Source: Thermohalobaculum sp039028795
Lineage (GTDB): Bacteria; Pseudomonadota; Alphaproteobacteria; Rhodobacterales; Rhodobacteraceae
Assembly: GCA_039028795.1 (NCBI GenBank)
Contig: JBCCHJ010000023.1
Location: 1 to 64,000, forward strand
Direction: 5' to 3'
Length of the DNA: 64,000 bases
Both the position numbers and the translations under genes were made by a program. The notes under the pieces are model-generated. The model did not search any database. It saw only the letters and a program-made list of their open reading frames with translations, and had not been told where the DNA came from. This document shows, one piece after another, positions 23,994 to 32,626 of the stretch. Positions within the stretch are counted from its first letter, which is position 1, and every line of letters starts with the position of its first letter.

Positions 23994-25637
23994 ATGGGTA
24001 TTCTTTCTTTCTCTTCCGGCAAAGTTTTAGTCCTCTACACAGATGGCGTGATCGCCCATGCGGCCGTGTTTCAGCGATTGAAAGGGAAACCAGAAGCCGT
24101 CGCGCGGGCAAAATCGCATGCAGGGGACATCGAAGGCGCAGCGTCCGAGCTTATCGATAGTCTGAGATCACAGATTAGCATCCCAAAGACTGCGCTTTTG
24201 GCCACCGACCGCGCTGTATTTATGCTGTCTAACCTGCCGGTGGACCCGACACGGCCCCGTTCATATCATCAGATGCGCGAGCTCGCCCGATGGGAGACAG
24301 AGCCTGCTTTCTCGGAACTGCCGGATTGGTCAGTGGCCGATGTGCTGCATGGCACTGGCCGGATAAATCCAGCCCAGGACGAAACGATCGCAGCAGAGGT
24401 TATTCATTCACAACGTCCAGGCATGCCGCAGACAAGGTATCAGGACATCGCTTTGCGAATGGGGTACATCGACCGCGCAAGCCGAGAATTCGCAGTTGAT
24501 ACGCAGGAACGCCTTGCCCAGCAGGTAAGCACGCCTGCCTGCGGGTGGGCCGGTGCGAACGTAGGATCTGCCAGCTCCACTCAATTTGTCTGGCGGCTTT
24601 CTGCAACTGCCGAGACCGAACGCGAAGCCTGGTTCAATGCGCTGAAGAAGAAGCGGATCAAACTTACCGGTGTTGTACCAGGTTGGGGTTTGGGACTGCC
24701 TGCTAAAGGCCAGGAAGGCCCTCTTCTGGTCCTAGAGCACCATGGCAATGCGATCTTTGCCCGTACGCACGGCGATGACGGCCTGGAAACCGTGCGATTA
24801 ATGGATCTGTCCTCGTCCACCTTCGACGAAGCATCAATACTGGATCGTTTGCTCGATGGTACGCTCCCCGAAAGCGTCACGGGATATGGTTTCAGCCCTG
24901 AGGCCGAAGACCAGATAGCCGACGCGGCGCCGACTGCACTATTCCAGCCAGACTGGCCGACTGCTGCCCTGCGCGGCTTGGCGACGATGGCTCTAGCCAC
25001 AAAGACCACCTGGGAAAGCGCCCCGACAATTGCCCCTCGCGAGCCGCCGAGACCCATTCACAAGAATCCAGACTTTTACCGGATTGCACTTGTGATCGGC
25101 GTCGCTGCAGCGATCGCTGGTGTTGAATTATATAATCGATATCGCCTTGCAGGTTTGGAACGCCAACTGACGGCGTTGGAAAAAGAGTATACCGAGAAGC
25201 GGAATATCTCTGATCGCATTCGGTCGATGATCGCCCAGGTCGACTTCTTGAAAGCTGCGGTTGTCGATGCCGAAACCGAGGTCAAGGAAGCCCGTAAGAG
25301 CGAGGAAACCGCTGCCTATCTGCAAGATCGCCGGACGGTCCTGCCCGTCAAGCTTTTGGAAGCCGTGCGCGAAGCTGCACATCCCGGATTGGTAATGCGG
25401 TCAATTTCAGAATCCGATGAACTCTCTGAGATATTCATCGCATCTGCGTGGTCAGTTTCAGAGCTAGGGGCTGAGAAGTTCATCAACAAGTTAAACCAGA
25501 ACATTTCACCACTGGGTCTTAGCGTGGCTGACGAGAGCGTTTTCCGGGAACGAGGCCTCCGCAGTCTGGATGGGTACAGCGTTAAACTTCGAATTGCTAA
25601 AAGCCCGCGCAATCAACTAACCGAGGCGCGGCAATGA
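23994..25637 (+). CDS. GspL/PilM-PilN-like inner-membrane platform protein
   Basis: The 547-residue product has a cytoplasmic part of about 360 residues with an actin-like flavour (LVLYTDGVIAHAAVF near the start, LLATDRAVFMLSNLPVD). A single membrane helix at about 361-380 (YRIALVIGVAAAIAGVELY) and a coiled-coil (LERQLTALEKEYTEKRNISDRI) lead to a periplasmic ferredoxin-like domain. This is the GspL arrangement, equivalent to a PilM-PilN fusion, which links the assembly ATPase to the membrane platform. The C-terminus overlaps the next gene by 4 bases. Sequence similarity to characterised GspL is weak, so the name rests on topology and context. Confidence 0.72.
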   Translation: MGILSFSSGKVLVLYTDGVIAHAAVFQRLKGKPEAVARAKSHAGDIEGAASELIDSLRSQISIPKTALLATDRAVFMLSNLPVDPTRPRSYHQMRELARWETEPAFSELPDWSVADVLHGTGRINPAQDETIAAEVIHSQRPGMPQTRYQDIALRMGYIDRASREFAVDTQERLAQQVSTPACGWAGANVGSASSTQFVWRLSATAETEREAWFNALKKKRIKLTGVVPGWGLGLPAKGQEGPLLVLEHHGNAIFARTHGDDGLETVRLMDLSSSTFDEASILDRLLDGTLPESVTGYGFSPEAEDQIADAAPTALFQPDWPTAALRGLATMALATKTTWESAPTIAPREPPRPIHKNPDFYRIALVIGVAAAIAGVELYNRYRLAGLERQLTALEKEYTEKRNISDRIRSMIAQVDFLKAAVVDAETEVKEARKSEETAAYLQDRRTVLPVKLLEAVREAAHPGLVMRSISESDELSEIFIASAWSVSELGAEKFINKLNQNISPLGLSVADESVFRERGLRSLDGYSVKLRIAKSPRNQLTEARQ

Positions 25638-26272
25638 GTAAGTCATCAAAGAAGCTAACCGAACGCGACAAGGATATGTACTCGGTCGTGATCTGCTTCT
25701 TGCTGATCTTGCCATACATTTTGATCCTCTACGCTCAGACGACGAAGAAAATCAGCCATACCGAGAATATGATCTCCCGGGAAAAAAACCGCATAGAAGT
25801 GCACGGAACGGCACCGGAACTCCCCTCAGAATCTACGGCAGAACTCGAGGCTGCGCTGGCTAAAATAAAAGAGCGCGGCGACGGTGTGGTCAGCCGGGTG
25901 GCGTTGCGCGAACAGCGGTTCGCCGCATTAGACACGGTCGATGATGTCAAATTGCTTCGACTGGAGATCATTTCCCTGGCGGAATGGACAGGAGTGTCGC
26001 TGAACAAGTTTGGCGATCTGACCGACAGCGAAAAAACGGATAGCGTTGGCGTTCTGATGGAAGCGGCCAGAAACCAATACAAGCGCCCTGTTGTGTCGTT
26101 GGAGGTTACTTCGGATTTCAGCCGATTGGTCGAGTTCATCAGCGGGTTGTCAAACCTTAGCAAAACGGTTGCCGTAGTGCGTTTCGAAGTCGAAGCTCCA
26201 GAATTTGATACAGACCCAGCAGCTGCCGTTGGTATTCCGTCTTTGACGGCGAAACTGGATCTTGTTCTGTGA
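25634..26272 (+). CDS. GspM/PilO-like inner-membrane platform protein
   Basis: The 212-residue product has a short cytoplasmic N-terminus, one membrane helix at about 16-36 (YSVVICFLLILPYILILYA) and a coiled-coil (TTKKISHTENMISREKNRIEVHG to about residue 85). A periplasmic domain ends with PVVSLEVTSDFSRLVEFISGLSNLSKTVAVVRFEVEAP, a pattern typical of PilO/GspM ferredoxin-like domains. It overlaps genes on both sides by 4 bases. It is expected to heterodimerise with the GspL-like protein. Confidence 0.72.
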   Translation: MSKSSKKLTERDKDMYSVVICFLLILPYILILYAQTTKKISHTENMISREKNRIEVHGTAPELPSESTAELEAALAKIKERGDGVVSRVALREQRFAALDTVDDVKLLRLEIISLAEWTGVSLNKFGDLTDSEKTDSVGVLMEAARNQYKRPVVSLEVTSDFSRLVEFISGLSNLSKTVAVVRFEVEAPEFDTDPAAAVGIPSLTAKLDLVL

Positions 26273-27363
26273 CGACAGGGCAGATGCCGATAGCCATGGC
26301 GCACGAGCCTGACGATCTGGTCAGTCTGTTAGAGCTTATGGTCGATGCAAGGGCATCGGATTTGCATCTGACAACCAATGAAATACCAAGCCTGCGGCTG
26401 CATGGGTCTATTCAACGAATCTCCGGCATGTCCGCAGTGCCTGCGGCCTGGATGGAGCATCAGATCGCCAGTATGGCAGGGGCGTTTGATCCTCAGGAAT
26501 ACCTCTCTCGCAAGTCGGTAGACTTTGGGATTACCCATGCCGGCCATCGCTTTCGTGTGAACCTTTTCCGACATCGAGGCGGCGATGCTGCCGCAATCCG
26601 GCATTTGGGGGCTGACTTTAGCACCTTGGCGGCACTCAATCTGCCGGACGAAATCGAACGCTTCACCGAATACCAGAATGGTCTGGTGCTGATCTGCGGG
26701 GCTACGGGCAGCGGCAAATCAACGACCCTCGCATCCCTGATCAATACGATAAATCAAAACACAGCTCAGCATATTCTGACGATCGAGGACCCTGTTGAGT
26801 ACCTGCACATGGACCAAGGGTGCATCGTGCATCAGCGCGAACTGAACAACGATACCAACGATTTCGCGTCAGCGGTCCGGGCTGCCTTGCGTGAAGACCC
26901 TGACGTGATCCTGGTCGGAGAGATGCGCGATGCAGAAACAATGCGTGCAGCACTGACGGCAGCCGAAACCGGCCACTTGGTCTTTTCCACCCTGCATACC
27001 GGCGATGTCGTCGGTGCTGTACGCCGATTGATCGGTGCGTTTCCCGCCAATGAACAAGATGCTGTACGGCTTCGGGTCAGCCAATCATTGCGCGCGGTCT
27101 TGGCTCAGCACTTGTTGCAGACAAATGATGGCGCCGGCCGCGTTCCAGCGATCGAGTTGATGTTCGTCACAACCGCGATTCGGCACCTGATCACCGCCAA
27201 CAAGTTGGATCAGTTGTATTCTGCGGTCGAAACCGGCGGCGGCATCGGCATGCGGACGCTGGAACAATCCCTCGCCCAGCTTTGTCGAGAGAATTGGATC
27301 AGTCAGGAAACTGCACTGATGCGGTGTCACGACACCGAAGCGTTTTCGCGTCTTATGCGCTGA
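26269..27363 (+). CDS. pilT: PilT-like type IV pilus ATPase
   Basis: The product is 364 residues from GTG 26269, which overlaps the previous stop. The N-terminal domain has ARASDLHLTTNEIPSLRLHG, as in PilT. Walker A is GATGSGKS (residues 144-151). The Asp box region is HILTIEDPVEY, Walker B contains EDPDVILVGEMRD, and the His box is GHLVFSTLHT. There is no zinc-binding four-cysteine insert, as expected of PilT rather than PilB. PilT powers pilus retraction, so a PilT-like ATPase in a GspC/D/L/M-like operon is uncommon and suggests the machine can retract. The canonical C-terminal AIRNLIRE motif appears as TAIRHLITANKLDQL, a close variant. Confidence 0.9.
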   Translation: MTTGQMPIAMAHEPDDLVSLLELMVDARASDLHLTTNEIPSLRLHGSIQRISGMSAVPAAWMEHQIASMAGAFDPQEYLSRKSVDFGITHAGHRFRVNLFRHRGGDAAAIRHLGADFSTLAALNLPDEIERFTEYQNGLVLICGATGSGKSTTLASLINTINQNTAQHILTIEDPVEYLHMDQGCIVHQRELNNDTNDFASAVRAALREDPDVILVGEMRDAETMRAALTAAETGHLVFSTLHTGDVVGAVRRLIGAFPANEQDAVRLRVSQSLRAVLAQHLLQTNDGAGRVPAIELMFVTTAIRHLITANKLDQLYSAVETGGGIGMRTLEQSLAQLCRENWISQETALMRCHDTEAFSRLMR

Positions 27364-27372
27364 GGCTCTGAT

Positions 27373-28986
27373 ATGTCACTCAGCGAACAAGATCTAGTGA
27401 GCGCTGCAATCGCGAGCGGGCTTATTGCAGTAGAGCACGTCGACGATATCCGCCGCGAAGCCCGCCGCCAGCGCATGCATCTGGTCGATGCCGTGGCGCG
27501 GATCGGGCGTGTACCGATCCCAGCGATGTGGCAAGCCGCGGCAGAGCAGCGTGGTATGGCCTTTCTACCTCCCCGCGCCTTGGCGCCAAAGCCGGAGGAT
27601 ATGGATAAGCTGCCTGCTGGGTTCGCTTTGCGGCGCCAATGCTTGCCATTGCGGGATGATGCAGGTGAGATTGTGCTAGCGATTTCAAACCCTGACGATG
27701 TCAGCACGATGGATCAGGCGGCCCGCTCCTTCGGCCGGCCAGTGACGGCAGCGCTTGCCCACCCCGACGCATTGGCGGGCGCCATTGAGCGCGCACTAGG
27801 CGATGTCGCGACTGAGGCGATCGAAGTTGAAGACGCGGTATCACTGGTCGATGAAATCATCACCGATGCAGTTTTGGCATCGGCCTCGGACGTTCACATC
27901 GAACCTGGGGAAACCCGCAGCCGCGTTCGTTTGCGCGTCGATGGTCGCCTGCAGGATTGGCGGCGCGATCTGCGGATGAACGAACGGGATGCTGTGGTCA
28001 ATCGAATCAAGGTTCTGGCCAATCTCGACATCGCGGAATCTCGTGCTCCGCAAGACGGTGGGTTCAATCATGAATTGGGCGAGGTCGATGTCGATCGCGT
28101 TGAAATCCGCGTTTCGACATTGCCCGTCAAATGGGGCGAGCGTGTAACCATGCGGTTGCTCGGCCTGATGGATGAACACTTCACTATCGATTCATTGGGC
28201 GTGCCAGCGGAGATTATGAAAGAGTTTCGCCGGGGGATTTCTCTGCCTCATGGCGTCATTCTTGTAACCGGCCCAACTGGCAGTGGAAAGTCGACGACAC
28301 TTTATTCGGCGTTGCGCGAATTGGACAGGCAATCGCTGAACGTCATGACGGTCGAGGATCCGATCGAACAAATCGTACAATCGACTGCGCAGGTTCAGAT
28401 ATCGACCAAGGTCGACTTCGCGGGCGCTTTGCGATCGATCCTGCGTCAGGACCCCGACGTCATCCTGATCGGTGAAGTTCGTGACACCGAAACTGCGGAT
28501 ATCGCCTTGAAAGCGGCACAGACCGGTCACCTGGTGTTCTCAACCTTGCACACCAACAACGCTGTGGGCGCCATCACTCGGCTCGTCGATCTTGGGGCCG
28601 GTCGCTATCAGATCGCGTCGGCTCTTGAGGGCGTTATAGCTCAGCGGTTGGTGCGCAGGCTTTGTTCGCGCTGCCGACGCCCACGCGAAGCAACGGCGGA
28701 GGATGCAGAACTCTTGGGGATCGATCCATCTCTGTCCTTTGAAATCTTCGATCCCGTTGGATGCCCGGCCTGTTTGGGTAGCGGGTATCGCGGACGGGTC
28801 GGAGTTTTCGAGGCCTTATGGATCGATGACAGACTGAGATCCATGATTTCTGCAGGCCAAAGCGAGCTTGACTTGATCGACCAGGCCAGCTCGTTCCACC
28901 CCCTTCGCACCGATCTTGCCCAAAAGGTTCTGGACGGCCTTACCGATCTGCAAGAGGCCGCGCGTTATGGGTTAGGCACTGCCTGA
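27373..28986 (+). CDS. gspE: GspE/PilB-type assembly ATPase
   Basis: The 537-residue protein has an N-terminal MshEN/N1-type domain (1-150). The nucleotide-binding part has SDVHIEPGETRSRVRLRVDGRL, Walker A GPTGSGKS at about 300-307, Asp box TVEDPIE, Walker B RQDPDVILIGEVRD and His box GHLVFSTLHT. A zinc element follows, C-S-R-C and C-P-A-C, separated by about 30 residues as in PilB/GspE. It drives pseudopilus or pilus assembly in the cytoplasm. The stop overlaps the next gene by one base. Confidence 0.93.
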   Translation: MSLSEQDLVSAAIASGLIAVEHVDDIRREARRQRMHLVDAVARIGRVPIPAMWQAAAEQRGMAFLPPRALAPKPEDMDKLPAGFALRRQCLPLRDDAGEIVLAISNPDDVSTMDQAARSFGRPVTAALAHPDALAGAIERALGDVATEAIEVEDAVSLVDEIITDAVLASASDVHIEPGETRSRVRLRVDGRLQDWRRDLRMNERDAVVNRIKVLANLDIAESRAPQDGGFNHELGEVDVDRVEIRVSTLPVKWGERVTMRLLGLMDEHFTIDSLGVPAEIMKEFRRGISLPHGVILVTGPTGSGKSTTLYSALRELDRQSLNVMTVEDPIEQIVQSTAQVQISTKVDFAGALRSILRQDPDVILIGEVRDTETADIALKAAQTGHLVFSTLHTNNAVGAITRLVDLGAGRYQIASALEGVIAQRLVRRLCSRCRRPREATAEDAELLGIDPSLSFEIFDPVGCPACLGSGYRGRVGVFEALWIDDRLRSMISAGQSELDLIDQASSFHPLRTDLAQKVLDGLTDLQEAARYGLGTA

Positions 28987-30209
28987 TGCCCAGTTTTAGC
29001 TTTACAGCATTGGATGCCGATGGGCGCGAAATCCGCGGCGATCTGGACGCACCCGATATGCCAGACGCCCGCCGTCAATTGCGAGCCAGGTCGCTGATGC
29101 CGGTGGAGATGGCGCTTGGCAGCGCAGCCAAGGACTCCTTCGGGCTGGGCGGGATATCGTCTCCCGCGAGAATGCTCTGGACCCGAGAACGCGATAAGCA
29201 GTTCTTTTTTCGACAGATGGCTTTAATGATCCAATCTGGCCATAGGGTGCGGCAGGCCTTGGATACTTGCTCCGAATTGGTTGAACGCAACGGTCTGTCC
29301 AGATCGATCCGTACGATGGTGGATAATATTGATCGCGGTCACAGCTTTGCCGATGCCTTGCGTGCCGAAGGGCGCCGTTTTCCGGCGTTTGTTTCAGCCC
29401 TGGTTGAGGCTGGAGAGCAAAGCGGCACGCTGGACCAAATTCTCGGCGAAATCGCTGGGTCATTGGAACGCGCCGCGGAACTACGCAACGCCCTGGTCCG
29501 TGCACTGGTCTTTCCAATAATTACCTTGCTAGTTGCCTTCGCCGTCCTCTCTGGGATCGTATTCTGGCTGGTTCCGATATTGTCCGACTTCATCACCCGG
29601 CAAGGCAGCGACATTCACTGGACGATGCAGATGCTGGTCGACTTCACCGAGTTTATGTTCGATTGGGGGGCATGGATCGCAGGCGGCGTGGCGATGGCGT
29701 CGCTGATCCTAGCCCTCGCGTATTCAACCGAACGTGGACGGCTTGCAATTGACCGGGTGCTGCTTTGGATGCCGATCTTTGGCAAAACCATGCGTTATTT
29801 CGAAATGTCGCGCATGGGCGGGGTTGGTACCTTACTACTGGAGTCAGGTCTTCGACAGGTCGAAGCCTTGAAGGTTTTATCGAACGTCACACAGAATCGC
29901 GCCTATAGGCATCGCTACCTTACGGCTGCCGACGACGTGCTGACCGGTCAAAAGGTATCGACGGCGTTGGGCGGCGGGATTGTGCCAAAGCTGGTGACCC
30001 ACATGATTTCGGTCGGTGAAGCATCCGGGGGCCTTGACGCCGTTTTGGACCGCATTGGGGTATTCTATCGTGATGAGGTCGCAACCCGCGTCAGCGTGAT
30101 CCTCAGCACTCTGGTCCCTGCGGTCACAATCCTTGTCGGCTTGGTCGTCGCGATTATCTATATCTCTGTCATCTTGACTATTCTCGGCGCTTACAATTCC
30201 ATCCGATGA
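28986..30209 (+). CDS. gspF: GspF/PilC-type platform protein
   Basis: The 407-residue polytopic protein has the duplicated GspF domain. It opens MPSFSFTALDADGREIRGDLDAPD. The first cytoplasmic repeat has FFRQMALMIQSGHRVRQALD and FPAFVSALVEAGEQSGTLD; the second has YFEMSRMGGVGTLLLESGLRQVEALKVL and VTHMISVGEASGGLDAVLD. Three membrane helices lie at about 175-200, 230-250 and 378-400. It is the inner-membrane platform on which pseudopilins are assembled. Full length for the family. Confidence 0.93.
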   Translation: MPSFSFTALDADGREIRGDLDAPDMPDARRQLRARSLMPVEMALGSAAKDSFGLGGISSPARMLWTRERDKQFFFRQMALMIQSGHRVRQALDTCSELVERNGLSRSIRTMVDNIDRGHSFADALRAEGRRFPAFVSALVEAGEQSGTLDQILGEIAGSLERAAELRNALVRALVFPIITLLVAFAVLSGIVFWLVPILSDFITRQGSDIHWTMQMLVDFTEFMFDWGAWIAGGVAMASLILALAYSTERGRLAIDRVLLWMPIFGKTMRYFEMSRMGGVGTLLLESGLRQVEALKVLSNVTQNRAYRHRYLTAADDVLTGQKVSTALGGGIVPKLVTHMISVGEASGGLDAVLDRIGVFYRDEVATRVSVILSTLVPAVTILVGLVVAIIYISVILTILGAYNSIR

Positions 30210-30934
30210 CCTGGACCGCTCTGCTCGCCATCTGTCTGACCGTCGGGATTTACGCGATTTTTCCTCTGCTGCAAAAGGTGGCAATGGGCTTGGTCGCCAG
30301 GTCGAATGCTGATTGGCGGGAATCTTCGATTGAATGGGCGATGGTTTCCGGAGGTAAAGACAATCTGGTTTCTAAGCTGGAGAAACTTAATACCGCCGAC
30401 CCGCCAAGCATGGATCCCGTCACTAAGGTTCTTCGGCTGCTCTGGCCTATGGCTATCCTGGCATTTGTCGTACTAAAGCAAGATCCCTTCCTGGCCGCTG
30501 CAGTAGCGGTAATGTCCTGCCTGTTGATCATTGCATCCATCGTCGATCTCAACATCCGCTTGCTGCCGGATACGCTGGTTTTTGCTGCGGGCGGGCTTGG
30601 GTTGGCTGTTTGCCTCGCCGGACTTTCGTTACCGCCGGATCAAGCAATTATCGGCCTGCTGGCGGGCGCAATGCCGCTTTGGCTTATCGGCCTTGGATAC
30701 AAGGCTTTACGCGGTCTGGACGGCCTTGGTCTGGGCGACGTGAAGCTTGGCGGTGTGGCAGGTATCTGGGTCGGCTGGCAGACCTTGCCGATCGTCATCT
30801 TCGCCGCCGCCGTTCTAGGGGCGTGCTATGTTCTGTACACCAGACGGCTGGCGATTGAGTCCAAGACATCCCTGCCCTTCGGACCTTCGCTTGCCCTGGG
30901 CCTGATTATCGGACTTGGCGTCAACTCTTTTTAA
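30206..30934 (+). CDS. pilD: Prepilin peptidase (A24 family), without the usual methylase domain
   Basis: The 242-residue membrane protein carries the two catalytic aspartate motifs of A24 peptidases: IVDLNIRLLPDTLV (about residue 112) and GLGLGDVKLGGVAG (about residue 172). Five or more membrane helices follow residue 85. The N-terminal 80 residues contain one membrane helix and a cytoplasmic stretch without the four-cysteine N-methyltransferase domain of classical PilD/GspO. Classical enzymes both cut the leader and methylate the new N-terminus; methylation here may be absent or done elsewhere. It overlaps gspF by 4 bases and is the last gene of the secretion operon. Confidence 0.85.
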   Translation: MTWTALLAICLTVGIYAIFPLLQKVAMGLVARSNADWRESSIEWAMVSGGKDNLVSKLEKLNTADPPSMDPVTKVLRLLWPMAILAFVVLKQDPFLAAAVAVMSCLLIIASIVDLNIRLLPDTLVFAAGGLGLAVCLAGLSLPPDQAIIGLLAGAMPLWLIGLGYKALRGLDGLGLGDVKLGGVAGIWVGWQTLPIVIFAAAVLGACYVLYTRRLAIESKTSLPFGPSLALGLIIGLGVNSF

Positions 30935-31097
30935 GCGCCATTCCAAACGGCACAGAATTCAAGCTGCGTCAAATCTACCGCCTTTTGGGCCTGAAATGTC
31001 TTGCCCCTGGACGCGGCTGGCCTATGCTGCCGCCGCCCAGCCACATGGCATCGTGCAGCGTCGGCGATTTATAGAGAAGCGCGCATGGAGACACCAC

Positions 31098-31382
31098 ATG
31101 GCAGGCGGCTTGGACTGGCTAATGAAACTGGACAGCATTGCTGTAAAACCAGGTGACGGCCTGAACCCAAAACTAGCAGAGCTTTTAATGGCCGAACGAA
31201 TGGCAGCATCTCATGATGTCGTCCGTCTTCCCGGGGCATATGCATCTGCTGGACTTGGATCTCAGACCTATTCTGATGAAGATCTGTCCGCGGCTGGCAT
31301 CGCCAAAATCGGAGATGCGTCTGGCTCATCGGAGCAAATTCTCACTGACCCAGCATCTTCTGAGGAACAATCCACCGGATAA
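31098..31382 (+). CDS. Hypothetical protein, 94 residues
   Basis: The start at 31098 is preceded by ATGGAGA with a 7-base gap. The open frame extends upstream to 30915, but that part has no ribosome binding site and overlaps the peptidase gene. The product (MAGGLDWLMKLDSIAVKPGDGLNPK...) is acidic in its second half and has no signal or membrane segment. The C-terminal 35 residues, rich in serine, aspartate and glutamine, look disordered. No family recognised. It lies 163 bases after the prepilin peptidase and may be a separate transcription unit. Confidence 0.5.
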   Translation: MAGGLDWLMKLDSIAVKPGDGLNPKLAELLMAERMAASHDVVRLPGAYASAGLGSQTYSDEDLSAAGIAKIGDASGSSEQILTDPASSEEQSTG

Positions 31383-31540
31383 AACCGGGCTTAACTGCTA
31401 TCGGTGATAATCGGCCCGCTCTTGCATTCAATAGTGCGGATAAGGATTGGATTTGGCGGATTTCGTGTTCCGTGATATCAATTTTGCGGGACCACCCCGC
31501 CAGACTTAGCTAGGTAAGCCCAGAAATCTGGAGCGCCGCT

Positions 31541-32515
31541 TTGTCTGCAGAACTTTTCCATTCAGAGACTGTTTTTAATGCCGTCGAATCCGGTACTGCA
31601 GCAGCGCGGTCTCGATTGGCCGCTTCATGGCGAAGATCTCTAATAAAGCACGGACTTGATCCGGCACGTCAGACGCGTGTCGATCGGCTGGACGAGACTG
31701 CATTAAAGGATCGCAGAAATGGGCTGGAACAATTCCGTGGCCTTGCCTCTGACGAACTTGACCGTCTGTGCGGCATGGTTGGTGGATCCGGTTTCGGGGT
31801 GTTTCTGACAGATACTGAGGGCGTCATACTGGACCGCCGTTGTCAGGATGGAGATCGTCAGGACTTTGAGAGTTGGGGCCTATCGGCAGGCACGGATTGG
31901 AGCGAGGCTGCCGAAGGGACAAATGGGATTGGCACATGCCTGGCAGAAATGCGCAGCGTCGTCATCCATCGCGATCAACATTTCTGCACCCAAAATACCG
32001 GTCTAAGCTGCATTGGAACGCCGATCTATGGTGCGCGGGGTGAACTGATCGCGGCACTTGACGTCAGCTCTGCACGACGTGACCAGACCCAGTCGCTAAA
32101 CCTCTTGATTGCCGGCACATTGGCAGACAGCGCCCGGCGCATCGAAGCTGCGTATTTCCGGGAACGTCATCAGGGCGCTCGGATCCTCATTGCCGATACG
32201 GGAAAGACCGAAGGCTCAGCAATGCTGGCGGTGGACAACAACGATATCGTTGTTGGTGCGACCCGGGCGGCTCGCTTGGCCTTCGATTTGGGGATTGACA
32301 CGCCGATCGATGCGGTACCGGCCGTTGATATTTTCGGCCAGACCAGGCGTGGACTTGCCGCCGCTGAACGATCGGAGCTTATTCGCGCACTCGCTCGGGC
32401 ACGTGGCAATGTTTCAGCAGCGGCGAAGGACCTGGGTGTCGGCCGTGCAACGCTTTATCGGCGTATGCAGAGCCTGAAGATCGAAAAAAGTGACCTGCAA
32501 CCGTCTCAGAATTGA
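31541..32515 (+). CDS. GAF-Fis regulator, AcoR-like but lacking the AAA+ domain
   Basis: The start is a TTG at 31541 with GGAG upstream; the product is 324 residues. The N-terminal part (SRLAASWRRSLIKHGLDPA) and GAF domain (about 70-200, with GTDWSEAAEGTNGIGTCLAE and GLSCIGTPIYGARGELIAALDVSS) match the AcoR group of activators. The C-terminus is a Fis-type helix-turn-helix (ELIRALARARGNVSAAAKDLGVGRATLYRRMQ). The sigma-54-interacting AAA+ ATPase domain that separates these parts in AcoR is absent, replaced by about 80 residues with a possible second small sensor (SAMLAVDNNDIVVGATRAARLAF). It cannot work as a standard sigma-54 activator. It likely controls the aldehyde dehydrogenase gene 111 bases downstream. 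Confidence 0.85.
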   Translation: MSAELFHSETVFNAVESGTAAARSRLAASWRRSLIKHGLDPARQTRVDRLDETALKDRRNGLEQFRGLASDELDRLCGMVGGSGFGVFLTDTEGVILDRRCQDGDRQDFESWGLSAGTDWSEAAEGTNGIGTCLAEMRSVVIHRDQHFCTQNTGLSCIGTPIYGARGELIAALDVSSARRDQTQSLNLLIAGTLADSARRIEAAYFRERHQGARILIADTGKTEGSAMLAVDNNDIVVGATRAARLAFDLGIDTPIDAVPAVDIFGQTRRGLAAAERSELIRALARARGNVSAAAKDLGVGRATLYRRMQSLKIEKSDLQPSQN

Positions 32516-32626
32516 GACAGCCGCGCAGATGCTCACTTTGGGTCCAGGTGACCGTTTCTGTGGTTGCTGAATAGTTTTGACCATGAGCGCAGGGAAAGCT
32601 GCGCCGATACAACGGAGGAAACACCG

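Noticed and set aside
32516..32626. Sigma-54 promoter between the AcoR-like gene and the aldehyde dehydrogenase gene.
   Set aside because: No TGGCAC-N5-TTGC-type element was found and the regulator lacks the sigma-54 ATPase domain.
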